In this document: in pieces, positions 49,201 through 61,697 of the stretch
How the letters are laid out: every line of letters starts with the position of its first letter
Position numbering within the stretch: position 1 is the first letter of the stretch
Assembly: GCA_022885665.1 (NCBI GenBank)
Contig: JAGQDJ010000106.1
Coordinates: 124,001-188,000 of the forward strand
Direction of reading: 5' to 3'
DNA from: Triops longicaudatus
Lineage: Eukaryota > Arthropoda > Branchiopoda > Notostraca > Triopsidae
Length of the DNA: 64,000 nt
Notes under the pieces: model-generated
What the model was told of the DNA's origin: nothing
Database searches by the model: none
Seen by the model: the letters and a program-made list of their open reading frames with translations, nothing else
Position numbers and translations under genes: made by a program

Positions 49201-51341
49201 GTAAAAAGCATGAAAAATGAGTCTTTAATGAATAAATCGATTTTCCCCCTTTATTTCTGTCTCCACCACTACCATCACGCAGTCTGGCCTCAACGATTAC
49301 GGTCAACATCAAATTGCTACTCTTCAGGATTCCATAGGGCAGTTATCCAAGGAAATCGAACATTTCCAGCACGACTGGTTGCAGTCGCAAAATCAGTTGC
49401 TGACGCTGTCTCAAGATCAACAGGTTGCGGAAGAGTACCAAACAACATTAGGACAAGGTATTACTTCAATTCGTAAAGAAATGGCCGTAAATTTCTTTAT
49501 ATTATCACGTCATTAACCAACACTTGGTTGAGTTTTACAATGACGTGGTTTTTCACGGGGCCCCTGATCTGGCTTGGAAACAAAAGATTAAGACTGAGGT
49601 AGCCAACGGTATCTGTATTTGCCACCGATATACAAACTCCACTCTCTCTTTTTAGCTTCTTCTTCCCGCGTCCCTGTCACTCTCCCTTCTTATAACTTCT
49701 TCTTCACCCAAACGAAATCAACGTAGTCCCTTTTGTTTCGGAGAAATGACTGTCATTAGTCCAGATACCAAGGGTGCGGTGGGACGAACAGGGAAACTAC
49801 GCTTAAACGAAACAATTGACAAATATTGGCGTGACAATATTTACATTAAAAATAATTTTTTTTTACTATTTTGAATTCTGAACTCGATTTCAATGCTATG
49901 GTTCAAAAATATGGTAGAATTACTTGTCCTGGAGCAAACTAAAATCGCACGAGCCACCAAGTTGACCGAGCTCAAGGGCCAGAAAAATCTTCTCGAGAAG
50001 AAGATCCCGAATCTTCGCTTACAGATGACGCAGCTATGTGCAGCTATTGCTAACGAGAAGCAGACGCGGGCCGCACTGGAGTACGAGACCAAACACTGGA
50101 ACCGCGAATGGCAAGCCGAGCTCGAAACCCCCGAGCGTGAATTGCTGCAACTTACGCGGCAGAAATTGAGCCTGCAGGAAGAAAGTGAAGCTCTCCAGCT
50201 TCAGATATGCGAGGCAGAAAAAAGCGCAGCGCTCTGGGAAACGAAACTCTTCGAAATACGCGAAGCTCGCGCCTTAGTTGATGCGGAAACATCGGACGCG
50301 GGACAAATTGCTGCGCTCAAGGCAGAAATTCATCGCCAACAGGTTGAATTACGCTCTCTATTATTGTTTCTACGAGAATATTTGACTCTGCCTGACTTTG
50401 CCTCCATAGCTGAATAGCCCTATCCGAGTTGATTCAAAGATTTCGCAGGAATAGAAATATTACAACCAACAGTTATTAAAAAGTAAAAAAGTTTTATAAA
50501 CAGGACAGAATCGCAACAAATCGTTCAAACGAGTCACGAACTGGAGTTCGCGTAGAGTACGTGTTTAACCATGTATACTAAATTGGGGTCCATAGGTACG
50601 TGAAGCTCAGCTGACTCGCACACAAGAGCAAATGAGCCACGAACTGGAGAAATGCGTCTTAGGGCGAGCGATACTCAAGTCCAAAGCCGAATGTACCACT
50701 CCAGCCAGCGTACGTACCAAGGCCGTCGACAAGGAACGTAGCCTGAAGCGGGATATCAAAACGTCCCAGAAAGTACTAAAATTGTCATGAAACTTCCCCT
50801 CATCAACGAATTTTACACTCCCAGGAGCTCCAAGCTAGCAATAACCGCTTGGATGACTTACAGCGCCATTATACGACTTTACGAACAGACTTGGAGCAAC
50901 GCAAATGCTACCACCAAGAAACCCAAGAACGGTTGCATTACTTGAGGAACAAACAAGTCGACCTTTTGGCCGAAAAACGACAAGTACGACACTCTTAACA
51001 AATACTGAAGAGAAAAATTATTAAAAAAAAAAAAGAAAACGAAAAAAATGAGTGTCCCCGAAGCTTGAGACAGCAGAAAATTTTGTAATTACGTTTATTA
51101 GGTACTCACACAGCTCGCCTTGGTCCAAAAACGCCTCAAATTCTACGAAGCTCTCAAGCGAGGCTCGTATAAGCCTATCTACAACCAGCGTGAGCGCTTG
51201 ATGGCCCAAACCAAAAAAACGGAGCTCCAGCTCACTAACTTAAAAGAAGCGGTGGGGAAACTCGCTCAAGACTACCAACTCCCGTCTGACCAGTTTCGAC
51301 CCGTTTTCAGTCTACTCGAACTCGATTTAACACAGCAATAA
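46266..51341 (+). CDS. CCDC40: Coiled-coil axonemal ruler protein CCDC40
   Basis: Twelve exons (46266-46487, 46541-46760, 47652-47809, 47951-48195, 48325-48568, 48657-48839, 48955-49200, 49283-49457, 49918-50342, 50596-50772, 50825-50983, 51102-51341) encode 897 residues in frame. Nearly the whole protein is Leu/Glu/Lys/Gln coiled coil after an acidic N-terminus. Family marks are LHPEHPLLHKFQQSL near the start, and ALWETKLFEIREARALVDAE with IAALKAEIHRQQ late in the protein, matching the human CCDC40 block around LWEKKIQLAKE. The C-terminus (RLKFYEALKRGSYKPIYNQR) matches its end. With CCDC39 it forms the 96-nm ruler that places dynein arms and radial spokes in motile cilia and sperm flagella. 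It is shorter than human CCDC40 (about 1140), mainly at the N-terminus. The exon 9 acceptor was chosen because the alternative gives a stop. Confidence 0.9.
46856..47066. repeat. AT-only higher-order tandem repeat
   Basis: In CCDC40 intron 2, an array built from AATTTATAATAATTTATATT-like units with a longer unit of about 80-90 bp repeated two to three times. Almost no G or C. Confidence 0.85.
49498..49841. mobile_element. TIR element family C, copy 2
   Basis: Copy of 29804-30142 in CCDC40 intron 8. Ends ATATTATCACGTCA and TGGCGTGACAATAT. It lies about 75 bp upstream of the exon 9 acceptor. Confidence 0.7.
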
Positions 51342-52170
51342 TTCCAAACCCAAAGCGACCACTACCTTCATTCTTTCCAACATGGAAACAAATACAAAAA
51401 CTAAACTACACTGCAATTCGCTCACTTAAATATTCAAATAACCGCTATTCAATTACGTGGAGACAACTGTAGTTTCATTAGTCAAGTGTTTTAACACCGC
51501 TTCTGTTTCCGTGTTCCGCATCTTTATTTTTCGGCCGATCAAGATCTTTTTAGATCATTCGTCAACTGCCAATCCGATCTTTAGAAACTTCATGAAGATC
51601 TATAGAGCAAATTTTAGATCCGATCTGATTAAAGATCCAATCTTTCAATTAAATCCTTCAATTAAATTAAATATATAAATAATCGATATCGACGAATATA
51701 TAGACACATGGAATTAGAATTGCTCTAAATCTCCTAGAAATCGATTGCATACTTCAGTCGTTAAACGCAATCACGAACTTCACGCAACGTCGCATCTTAA
51801 CAAATCTTTCCTTAACAAACGAAGTATTATTTCCCGTCTGCTACAAATAAATTGTGAAGTTTCGCTTCCTAAGCTTGGCGCTATCAGGTGGAAGAGTTTC
51901 AATTTTCACCGCAGTTTTCGGCGCGAGTCATTTAACTTTGTATTGTCGAGCGCCCGTCAGGGGCCGCGGATCGTCATCGTAAAGTTCAGGAAAGAACTTT
52001 CGAGTACTGGGCCCCGTAAACTTACCTAAATACCGACAGGTCTTCGCTTGGGAAGTTTGCACTAAGGAACTCTGACGCTTTCCCATTTTCTCCTTCAAGA
52101 GTGTTCTCCAGTCCGGAAACGGCCACCAAGCTGGAGGGCTTACTGCACTTGTCTACAACTTTACAACTCC
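51342..52170. other. Region between convergent CCDC40 and YARS2
   Basis: Shared 3' flank. A cluster of GATC-centred words (GATCTTT, AAGATC, GATCCGATC) lies at 51538-51642. No gene seen. Confidence 0.5.
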
Positions 52171-54980
52171 TTACGACCACTTCACCAAATAGTAATTCTT
52201 CTTGCCTAGACAAAAACAACAAAGAAAGACAAATGGAAAGGGAATGAGTTTTAGCCTTAAAGTTCACTTTAGCTCCCCAAATTTACACGTATCCTCTTCA
52301 GCATCCTTAATGAAACCATGTGCCGTAAACTTAATATCCCGCGTACTCACGAAAGACAATAACAAAAACATAAACTCCTCCCAATAATTCATCCGTCCCA
52401 GGAAATTAATAAAACAGACGCGAAAATCGAATCGAAACAGAAATTCTAACGCGGAAATTTTACATTACCCGAAAGGAGAAAAAATTAAAATTTCTACTTT
52501 TCTCAAACTTAATATCTACGTGAGCTCCTTTCCACATTTTTACGTTAAGATGATGAAATTGTCATTTAGACAAGCACACCTCTTTATTGCTGCTTTTTGG
52601 AATATTTCAAGTGATTAGAAGCAAGTAAATTTTGTTTCGAAAGGAAAACAAGCTTACCAACTCGCACAAGCGAAAACCTATTCGGTAGAATGTGTTTTCC
52701 TTGGATAACTAATTCTTCCGGGTTGGTAATTTTTTGCCGGTTGACTTGGAACCCTCCAGCCAGGATAATCCTCACTGCGTCGCCTATGGTAATATCCACA
52801 ACAATAAATATGGTCACTGGCCCAGTTCCGCTTGGAATGGAAATTAAAGCATTAGTGGAAATTACGCTCATCGTGAAAACACCCCGCTTTCACAGCCATG
52901 TCTTTGACGGTGGTGCCAGCCGATAACATGATTTCTGAAATGGGCGCTTCGCTGAAAATAGTCGCGATTTCTTCCGCGCTAAGACTCGCAACGGACTCCA
53001 GGGTCGTTCCATACAAAGCGTCCGTCGTTCTTTGCGCTGATTTCAGACCTTCTTCTCCATGGACGAGCAAAGTTACTTCCTCTGCCAACTTTCGGTGAGC
53101 TAATCGGCTTTCGGGCTTGGCCTTTTTCAAAGATTATTACACATTCGCTTTGTTATCTTCTAGATACAACTCGAGACAGAAAGAAAAAGCTTTTGTTAGG
53201 TTTTTTCTTACATGCGTTTTAGCGACTATTGCCTCCACCTCGGACAAAGGCAAAAAAGTGAATAATTTAAGCAATTTTTCCACATCAGCGTCTTTGGTCC
53301 GTACGAAAAACTGGTACAAATCGAAAGGGCGTGTTTTGAGTGCGTCCAACCATACCGCGTTGCCAGCTGTTTTACCTAATTTGTTCCCGCTTTCGCTGGT
53401 CACTAAAGGAAGCGTTAAACCTAGACAAACATTTCATGAAATAGGAACACAAGGGTTTTCATTCCGAAAGCGAGAGTGGTAAGATATTTACCAAATACTT
53501 CCTCTTGAGTAAGTCTGGAAATGAGATCGTGTCCCGACATGATATTCCCCATCTGGTCACTCCCACCGACCTAAAGAAGGAAAAAGACAGCCAAAACGTT
53601 AGTGACGAATAAACTAATTTGAAAAAGATTAAGAGACAAAATTTGAGGCAAAATTCATTAAAAATAAAGAAAAGCTTAACAAAAACGAGTTCATTAAAAA
53701 ATTACCAAAATGCATTGAAAAGAAACAAGTAGAGTAAGAAAAATTCAAAGTAAAAAATATTTTTAAATGTAAAAAAAAAAGACAAAAACATACAAATTAC
53801 TAGAACGTAACTGTGAGATAATTTCTAACACAAAAATCTTAATGAGTTAAGAGATTTTAGCCAAATTTCAGAACTACCGGCAATTTACTGAACGATAGTA
53901 CCTGGAATTTGCACTGGTACTCTTTTAGGAGATGCAGCCAATCATAAGCTTGCAGGACTTGGTACGAAAACTCGGTGTAACTGATGCCAGCTTCCGTGTT
54001 TAAACGCGTCTGAACGCTATGACGGCCAAGCATTGTGCCCACTCGGAAATAACGGCCATATTTGCTTAAAAAGTCTATAAAACTGGTGTGCTGGTACCAT
54101 TCCAAGTTGTTTACTACACTATGTTAAGATAAAAGGATTAAAAATACGTAAAAGGTTAGAAATGCATAAAGGGTAATTTACCGTATCGGAGCTAACTTAG
54201 CCTTGTGGCCCCGTTTGTCCCATATGAATTGTTTATGATTTTCAAAAATTCTCTGGATGTTTAATGCGATGGAATTACAGTTGCTAAGAACTACTTCAAG
54301 ATCTAATGCCGGTCTTTCGCATGATTTCCCACTCGGGTCACCAATCTGCGCTGTAGCACCACCAATCTGAAATATAAATATATTTTAGTAACGAATTTTT
54401 TAAATATTTACAAAAAAATGGCTAAAAGCTTGTTTCCTTTCAAAAAGTAAAATCAGTGTTTTTTTCAAAATGAGTTTAAGTGATAACGGAGTCTATAGGT
54501 GAGAGTCACCACCGGCATTTAAAAAAGAAAGATAATATCGAATTTACCACTGCTAGCGGTTGATGTCCAGCTCGTTGGCAATGTAGTAACGCTACCACGA
54601 CTAGTAAATTACCAATGTGCAAGCTTTCAGCCGTTGGATCGAATCCAGCATAAAAACACTGTGGTCCGTTCAGGAGTTTTTGCAAAGCTACACTAAAAAA
54701 GAATACATTATTGTTAAGCACGCTACTCAGCGTTTACAAGGACTGACAAATTTGTAAAATGGGTAATCTTAATTAATTATTTACAGGAAATTAATACAAC
54801 ATTTAAAGGAAAAATATGGACGTAAAATCTTAAAAGAATTTACTTGCTAGGCGGAAATATATCCTGAAGAAGACCTCGTTCGTGTATTCTTAATACATTA
54901 TAATGTGAATCGTGTCTTACAAAAGTTTTCAGCACTTGAACTGAATATTTCACAGAATTTTTCAAAGTAAACAGTGCCAT
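52171..54980 (-). CDS. YARS2: Mitochondrial tyrosyl-tRNA synthetase
   Basis: Nine exons in transcript order: 54980-54844, 54692-54548, 54366-54182, 54118-53902, 53570-53492, 53420-53212, 53121-52866, 52783-52658, 52205-52171. All are in phase and give 462 residues, close to human YARS2 (477). It charges mitochondrial tRNA-Tyr with tyrosine. Class I marks are HIGN at residues 71-74 within FDPTAESLHIGNLL and the KMSKS counterpart KLGKT at 268-272. VGGSDQMGNIMSGHDLI and FSYQVLQAYDWLHLLKEY form the tyrosine and tRNA-binding core. The C-terminal S4-like part ends KKNYYLVKWS. The N-terminus (MALFTLKNSVKYSVQVLKT) is basic and amphipathic, fitting a mitochondrial targeting peptide. I chose ATG 54980 because the longer upstream frame opens only with TTG. 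Confidence 0.95.
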
Positions 54981-56008
54981 TGGAAAAACGTGCAACCAAA
55001 AGGCCAAAACGCGTGTTGTTGTTTTTAATGCCCAACACTGACATCTAGTTGGCTTAAGCGGTACATTCAAACATTTTAAGAGTGAATTTACGCCTCTTAA
55101 ACTTCACAGAAACTTCAGCTTTCATTTGTTATTGGTAATTTAATTTTTCTAATAAAAAACAAAATAAAATTCATTGTGAATATTACATTTTAAATTGATA
55201 AGAAATTTCTGAAAATTTAGTCACGTTTCTGTAAAGGAAGTGCTATGCTACGATGTACTATGTAATTGAAGTTCTTTTGCCCATAAAATTTATTTTCTAC
55301 CATCTAAACTCATCAGATAACAGCTCAGTAGCTAATTTTTAATTTTTTAATTAATTTAGTTTAAAACGTACTGAAAAATAATTTTCTGCACCTGAAAGGC
55401 CGATTTTTCATAATATTTTTCCGAAAAAAAAATAATTCCTTTCATGTTTGCAAATTTATTTTGCTGTTTTTTTTTAACAAAAATCGTTGTGATCTACTAG
55501 ATATTTTAAATTGTTACATTACTGTCGTAAATTTTCTTTGAAATATTACCCAGTTAAAGGAAAGGAGCAAGGAAAAAGTGAACCGTGGCCAAGGGTGGGT
55601 CTTGGCCAAGATCGCTCAATGGCTTAGCAGGGACGCGTTCGCCGTTCAAAACCCATGTGATCAAGGAACCACGAACACTATTAGCGGTTCTTTGAAGGTT
55701 GACAACAAAGTTTACTTAAAAGTATTAAAATAATATTCTGCCGTAAATGAGCTGAAGTTTGAAAACGAAGCTGGTAAGTAACTGTCGTGAGCAGTGTTTT
55801 TAGTTAAACACGACTCATTTGTATACATTTTTCAAGAATTCGCTCTTTTCCATCAACAAAACTTGTTGAATTGTTATTGCGTCTACTTTTTAAGTTTTGA
55901 TTATCTTTTATCGAATAATCCGTGGTGTTATCGTGATTCTGGAATTTTCCGTGATTGCTTCATCAGTTTTTTAATTAATTTATTAAATTTGTTCATGCAG
56001 AATTAAAA
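54981..56008. other. Divergent promoter region of YARS2 and DXO
   Basis: About 1 kb of AT-rich DNA between two head-to-head housekeeping genes. No TATA box or other gene stands out. Confidence 0.5.
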
Positions 56009-57972
56009 ATGAAGCGCACTTTGAGGGATGATTACGAACGACCTGCAAACGACACGATTCATCATGCGAAGAAGCCCAAGAACTTTCCCTTAGAAAGGTT
56101 TAACTGGAACCTCTCAGCTGCGGAAAGGGCACCTTGTCCAGAGTTCAAGCAACCACAATGCATCGGGGTTTTTAGCTTGGACGAGCAGCGCAATTTAATT
56201 CGCGATTACTCCGCACTACGCTATTTGTCCTTACCGTCTCCTTTCAAGGACGAGCTCAGCGTGTCGAAACTGAACTTTGATTTACACGCTGGCATTGATG
56301 GTGTAATCAAGAAAGATGAAAAGAAAATCAAGGAAGAAGGATTGGGCAATATGTTACGTTGGATTCTGGAAAACCCATCTTTAGCCCAAGCTGAGTTTGT
56401 TTGCTTCCGTGGTCTTCTTACCGTCATCTTTGCCACTCCGTATGAATGGAAAGAAGGTTGGATTATCCACGCCACCCGTTTTGGAGGAACTATTTACTTA
56501 TGGGCCGTCGAAACGGAAGAAAAGCAAAAAGCCAAAGCCAGTGAAAGTCAGCGACAAAAGGATATGACGTCCTGGGGTTTTAAATTCGAACAATATTTAT
56601 GTTCAAGTAAGATGTATCCCGTAATTAAATTGTTCCCCTATTTTCTCTTTATTTTCTTTTTACTTTTTTCCATGCTAATTTCTATGAAATTGGGTTTCCA
56701 ATTTATTAAAATTTCAACCACTTTGTCATGCTAAAAGAGTTTTGTTTTAGCCAGTCCGACAGAAAAGCCCCGCACTTCAGAAGTTGTGAACGAGAATGAA
56801 GAATTGAATGTAATGATAAGTACCAAGCTGGGCAGCCATCGTTTACTATACGGCGCCGAAATTGATTGCGTTGATGCGACCGCTCCAGTACCAGAAGGTA
56901 ACGTGATATTTTCTGTCAGTGTTTGATTTGACACAACCGAAAAACAAACATAATAATGATAGTAAATTTAAAAATAGTTTTAAAAAATCATTTTACCTTT
57001 TAAGGTTCACCGTGGCCGTTTAAGACGTTAAAAAACTTCGTGGAACTGAAAACCAGTCGATTAATTGAAACAGAACGGCAAGAGTTTAACTTCAGAAAGT
57101 AATTCTGTTTTAAGAGTACGTTTCCACGTGCACTTTTACTTACTGTGTGTATTCTAGGTTCAAATGCTTAAAGTGGTGGGCTCAGTCCTTTTTAGTGGGT
57201 ATACCGCGCATTTTGTGCGGCTTTCGGGACGATGACGGAATGGTAGAAAAGTTAAAGATGTATGACGTTATGAGACTACCGAAATTAGCGCAGGAAATGG
57301 TAATTTTCCTTTGAAGTCCATTCATTCCAATGTTTTCCTGTAGAGAATTTTCAGTTCCGTGATCTTATTTACTGTATATACGTGTTGTTTCTACGCTAAT
57401 TTAGCGTTTTTCCTTTTATTTTAATCTTTTGTTTATTTGCTTGTTAGTTATACAAACACAATAGAAATCTCACTATAATGAACCACTTTACGATGAATTG
57501 TTGGCCTTGTAAAGGCGTCGAAAGGTCTCGATCTACTTAAATATCCAATAAAGCGCTGAATATAGCGAACTTCGTATATACCGAACCTCCATCTCCCAAG
57601 AAGTTCATTACAACGATAGTCCACATTATTTGAATTGCTGCTAATTTCTTTCAGTATTGTGATTGCTACCGTATACTGTTTTTTTCTAATTGTGTGCAGT
57701 AGTTTGATTGTTGCTTATTATTTTCTGTATATTTGCAGGCGTCATACGGTCGTGAAATGTGGAAAGCAAACGTTTGCATGAATTTCTGCAACGATTTGTT
57801 AACGTACATCAAAAGCGTCCTTACCGAAGACGATCCACAAATTGTCATCGAATTTAAACGCGTGCCAGGCCAGGCAAGTCGAATTATTGCCAGTCCGGCG
57901 CCTGGTGCCCGGACATTACCTGATTGGTTCGTTCAAGAAATGACAGCCCGTACTTCATCGCCGTCTTCCTAA
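56009..57972 (+). CDS. DXO: DXO/Rai1-family decapping and 5'-3' exoribonuclease
   Basis: Five exons (56009-56606, 56751-56897, 57005-57098, 57158-57299, 57739-57972) encode 404 residues, against 396 in human DXO. The enzyme removes incomplete or NAD caps from RNA and degrades the body. Catalytic residues of the family are visible: E236 and D238 (GAEIDC), E262 and K264 (FVELKTS), Q289 (LKWWAQSFL). YEWKEGWIIHATRFGGTIYL and WGFKFEQYLC are other family blocks, and the C-terminal VCMNFCNDLL matches human VCMNFCAAFL. A basic stretch near the start (HHAKKPK) may help nuclear entry. Intron 4 carries a MITE (57458-57622). A candidate polyadenylation signal lies at 58154-58159. Confidence 0.95.
57458..57622. 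mobile_element. pogo-like MITE in DXO intron 4
   Basis: Left CAATAGAAATCTCACTATAA and right AAGTTCATTACAACGATAG are imperfect inverses of the same family as 3606-3890. No ORF. Confidence 0.45.
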
Positions 57973-58827
57973 TTAAAAGAGCAGCTACCGCATATCAGTG
58001 TTAGCTAATGTATTGTATAAAGCTTGTATACTTCGGTGTATTGACAATGATGTACGTTTTCTGAACACAGACCTTAATTATGGTATGCCAAGTATTAAAA
58101 GTTTTCTAACATTCATATATTGTATCGAGATCTGTACTCTATTTTCTGATGAAAATAAACGGGTAAGAAAACTAAAATATGTGCGGATAGATCAGAACAA
58201 AAACGATCAAAAAGGTTTCAGCACGTTTTGGGAGTAGCCCTTCCTGCAAATCGTCCGCAAATTTTTCTATATTTGTTCCTTTATTTTAAACTTCTTAGAA
58301 GCAGCATGGCAATGACTTCAGAGAATTTTTCTCTCGTCACTGTGGATCAAAAGCACGTAACTTCCTGCTAAATATTACAAGAGCTATTAGGAAATAGTTC
58401 CCAAAAGCTATTAGGAAGTAGAACAGTAAGTTTAGTATTACATATTGGACTATGGTACAATTTATACTAAACCGATAGATTCTTGTAATATGGCAAACAC
58501 CTTGGCTTCAAAGTTTTATTGCTATATGTTCTGACTCAGCAACAACGCCCCAAGGTCAGTCCTGGCATGAGTCATAAAATAATGCGCAATACTGGAAAAC
58601 ATGACTCGGTGGTAGTAATAACAAACTTTACAGAAGACATTGTGATTAGATATGAGACACTGTGTATTTCAACTTATGCAAAGACTGCTATAAACCAGAT
58701 ACAAAGAGGATTTGCTTCCCAACAGGAACGACACGAAAGCGTGGATACATGACGCGGCAGTCTAGGCATGAAATAAGAGAAAGGGCAAAACCGGCGTCGT
58801 TTTCAACGTCACGGAATTCTACTCCTT
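57973..58827. other. Region between convergent DXO and ferritin A
   Basis: Both 3' UTRs. AATAAA for DXO at 58154-58159 (plus). AATAAA for ferritin A on the minus strand at 58515-58520, about 310 nt after its stop. No gene. Confidence 0.6.
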
Positions 58828-59543
58828 TTACTCCAACTTCTGGTCAAAGATGTAAACACCCAAGCCGTCTCCAACACGTTGCAAGTTGGTGACATAGCCA
58901 GCGATCGTACGAATGGATTCGGCTTGTTCTTCCAACATCTCTCCTTCCAAGAAATTGGTCAGATGAGGATCTTCATGCTTAGAAGCCAGCTTATGAATGC
59001 CCAACAGAGATTGGTTGACCTGCTTCTCCAAGTCCAAGATGTATTCCATGGCTTGCAGAGCAGTATCCCATTCGTCTTTGACTGGACGATCAATGGGCTG
59101 AAGTACAACGCGACCTCCACGAAGATTCTGGTACTTAATCAGTTTCTCAGCATGTTCACGCTCTTCGTGAGAGGATTCCAAACAGAATTTCCTCATGCCT
59201 TTCAACTCCACGTCATCCCTGCCGAAATGAGCAGCCTAGACAAGAAAAAAATTGAGAAAAATTAATTGTTAAAACTCTGAAACTAATTTATTTCCAAATT
59301 TTACTTATTTCTTTTCTATCATATTAATGCACCTCTGAGAGTAAATTTAAAGAACAGCATGCAAACACGTAAGGTATTGCGCAACACTGAAACTAGGCCA
59401 TTTGCCAATAAACAAGTCACAAAGGGTGTAGAACTTACCAGAGCCAAGTAGGCGTAGCTGGCGTACAACTCAGCATTAATTTGCTTGTTGATAGCGGCTT
59501 CGCACTCTTCGTGAAAATTGTGACGGGCCTTTGTTCCAGCCAT
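58828..59543 (-). CDS. Ferritin (H-type), copy A
   Basis: Two coding exons (59543-59439 and 59235-58828) encode 170 residues, the usual cytosolic ferritin length, with no signal peptide. It assembles into the 24-subunit iron-storage shell. All ferroxidase ligands are present: E25 (NAELYASY), E60 and H63 (EEREHAEK), E105 (DLEK) and Q139 (LEEQAESI), so it is catalytically competent. The intron sits after LAL, at the same place as in copy B at 61.7-62.4 kb, showing tandem duplication. The 5' UTR carries an IRE (59636-59669) and a TATA box lies at 59695-59702. Confidence 0.97.
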
Positions 59544-59635
59544 AGTTGCTTTTTGCAAAAGAACACAAGCTTTTTTTGTAAGAAAATAAGAAAGGACGGG
59601 GTGTACGAAACCTGGATAATTTTGTAAGCGCTCAA

Positions 59636-59669
59636 CTGTCAGATCACTCACTGGCGATGCAGAACAGTC
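59636..59669 (-). promoter_or_regulatory. Iron-responsive element, ferritin A 5' UTR
   Basis: The minus strand reads TTCTG, bulged C, ATCGC, loop CAGTGA, GTGAT. The upper stem pairs ATCGC with GTGAT (one G-T pair), with the unpaired C five bases before the CAGUGN loop as in canonical IREs. The lower stem is weaker. It predicts translational repression by IRP when iron is low. Confidence 0.85.
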
Positions 59670-59694
59670 TGAAGCCCCAACAGTGTAGCAAGCG

Positions 59695-59702
59695 TTTATA
59701 TA
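59695..59702 (-). promoter_or_regulatory. TATA box, ferritin A
   Basis: TATATAAA on the minus strand about 30 bp upstream of the IRE-containing leader. The same arrangement is seen in ferritin B. Confidence 0.7.
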
Positions 59703-61697
59703 GCCTTGCCCTCCAGCGCTGTTGCTGTTATTGAGCAAACGGAAGGAGCTGCGGGGTTCCCGGCTTGGTCACGTGGCGTGCAGCGTTCTTGTTACTCTTG
59801 TGTTTTTGCGTTGTTACCGTTGCAAATTTCGGTCCGGAAGATGAAAATGTTTGCGTTGTGGCAGAATTCTGATCCGTTTTGCCTATGAAAATTTACTAAA
59901 ATTCCTTAAAATTATGAAAAAGGGCACACAATTAATAATAAAAATAGGAATGTTTATAAGCTGATTTATATTGGCGTTCCCCTTCCTTTGTGATTTAGCG
60001 TTGTTACCGCTGCAGATTTCGGTCCGGGCGATTAAAATGTTTGCTTTCGTCTTCAACTCTTAAAATTAGGAAAGTTACGTAAAAGGAATGAAACAGGCAC
60101 ATAATTAATTATATAACTAGGAGTATTCGAATCTTGACCTTTTTATTGTTATCTGTAACGGATTCCATGGGAACATCGATTTGTCTTCATCGCGTGATTA
60201 ATCTTACTGTATTATTGGAAAAGTTCACAACAGCTTTCAGCATGATAAGATATTTTGGGAACGGATGTCTTCCGTGAGAATACATCACATTCTTTCTTAA
60301 AAACAAGTGCTGATGCAAGGAGGCCAGTTTTCTGCAGTTTGCTGATTTACGTAGAAGCTTCATAGAATTTTCCTCTTGTTCCAGTTGACATACATTGTTG
60401 TTTTTTGCTCCGCAGAAGATGCATAGTCATGCTGAGGTAGGAACATTGGCTCCCGGGGAAAAATCCTGTAATATAGGAGTACATCTATGACGCTAATCGC
60501 GAGATAAATAACCATATAAACGCCTGGCGTGTTTGAAACAAAGGAATGCAGTCGGTGCCGCGTGATTCACGTGAACGGCGGATTTCACCAGTTCATTTAT
60601 CATTCGGTTTCCACCCTTTGCTCCACGGCTTATGCGCAGCAAACGAGAAATAAATGTTCAACTGATTTCTTATCATTTGTTTTAATCTGCGTTTAATGAA
60701 CCAACTCTTACCTTATCGGGTCCCAGAAGCAATTAAATTTTGTGTTTAAAGCTTTCACTCGCAGTGAATTAAGAACAACAGCGTTCGCTGTTATATAATC
60801 AGTTGGATGATAAGAAAGTAAAGGTTAGCACTGTTTTCGAGTTGACGCTCTTTCACAATAGAGACTTTTAAAAAAAATCATGTGAATGTATTGCGAAAGG
60901 TTCACACTAGGCGAATATTCAAATGACGAAATGTGAATAGTAATGTATAAAACTCCTCACGTGTACAGAATTTGTTCGAGCTTAAATACATTATAATTAA
61001 CTTTGAAACTAATTATTGACTCCTCGTGCAAAACTTGTAGAGAACATAACACATTTTGCGTTTTTAAAAGTACTTGCCCAAGTTCACGAACTTTTTAGTG
61101 CGTTGTTGGCCAATATTGCGAACAGCATAAATACATAGTAATAAAAACATCTGAACAAAAAAAGTAACACTTTAATCTATTATTTTGATGTTATCAGCAT
61201 TTCCTGTATTTCAACATATTTTCTCGCCGACGGCTGAAACGAAATGAACCGTTATGCGAAAATATTGTAGAATTTCAGTCGCGAAGCCTAATATTCAAAC
61301 TAATTTGCTTTTTAACTACTTGAGTTCCTCTTAATTGTGTAAGAATGGTAAGATTAACTTAATAACTAATAGACAAGCATTTCTGTTGGAAAGTTTTATT
61401 AAGTTTGCAGTGCACTTCTATGGCAGTATACACAGGAACTACACAATAAACCTGGTTTAATCTAAGAAAATACAAGTTCTAATCTTGGAAATAATTGCCA
61501 CATAACAATTTAAAATGCCGTGTTGATCACATCTGGCTTTAAAAAGTGGGCGTTAACCAATTATGCCCCAAGATAAAAACTTAGTCTTAATCTTAGAGCG
61601 AACCAGGCTTCAACTGTGTGAAAACTAACACGAAGAAACGACGCTGCAGCTCAAGCTTTACATGAACTCGAACTGGCGGTCATGTTAACCCAAATAT
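59703..61697. other. Spacer between the ferritin genes
   Basis: Contains ferritin A upstream DNA, a local direct duplication (59806-60130) and the ferritin B 3' UTR with AATAAA on the minus strand at 61395-61400. No gene seen. Confidence 0.6.
59806..60130. repeat. Diverged direct duplication upstream of ferritin A
   Basis: GCGTTGTTACCGTTGCAAAT followed by TTCGGTCCGG at about 59809 recurs at about 59998 as GCGTTGTTACCGCTGCAGAT and TTCGGTCCGG. Similarity continues (ATGAAAATGTTTGC / ATTAAAATGTTTGC, then GGCACACAATTAAT / GGCACATAATTAAT). The unit is about 190 bp. Confidence 0.75.

Noticed and set aside
54981..55070. Upstream extension of YARS2
   Set aside because: It opens only with TTG. The first ATG at 54980 already gives a plausible mitochondrial targeting peptide.
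55590..55680. tRNA-like text (GCTCAATGGC ... CGTTCAAAACCC)
   Set aside because: The acceptor and anticodon stems do not pair, so no cloverleaf can be formed.
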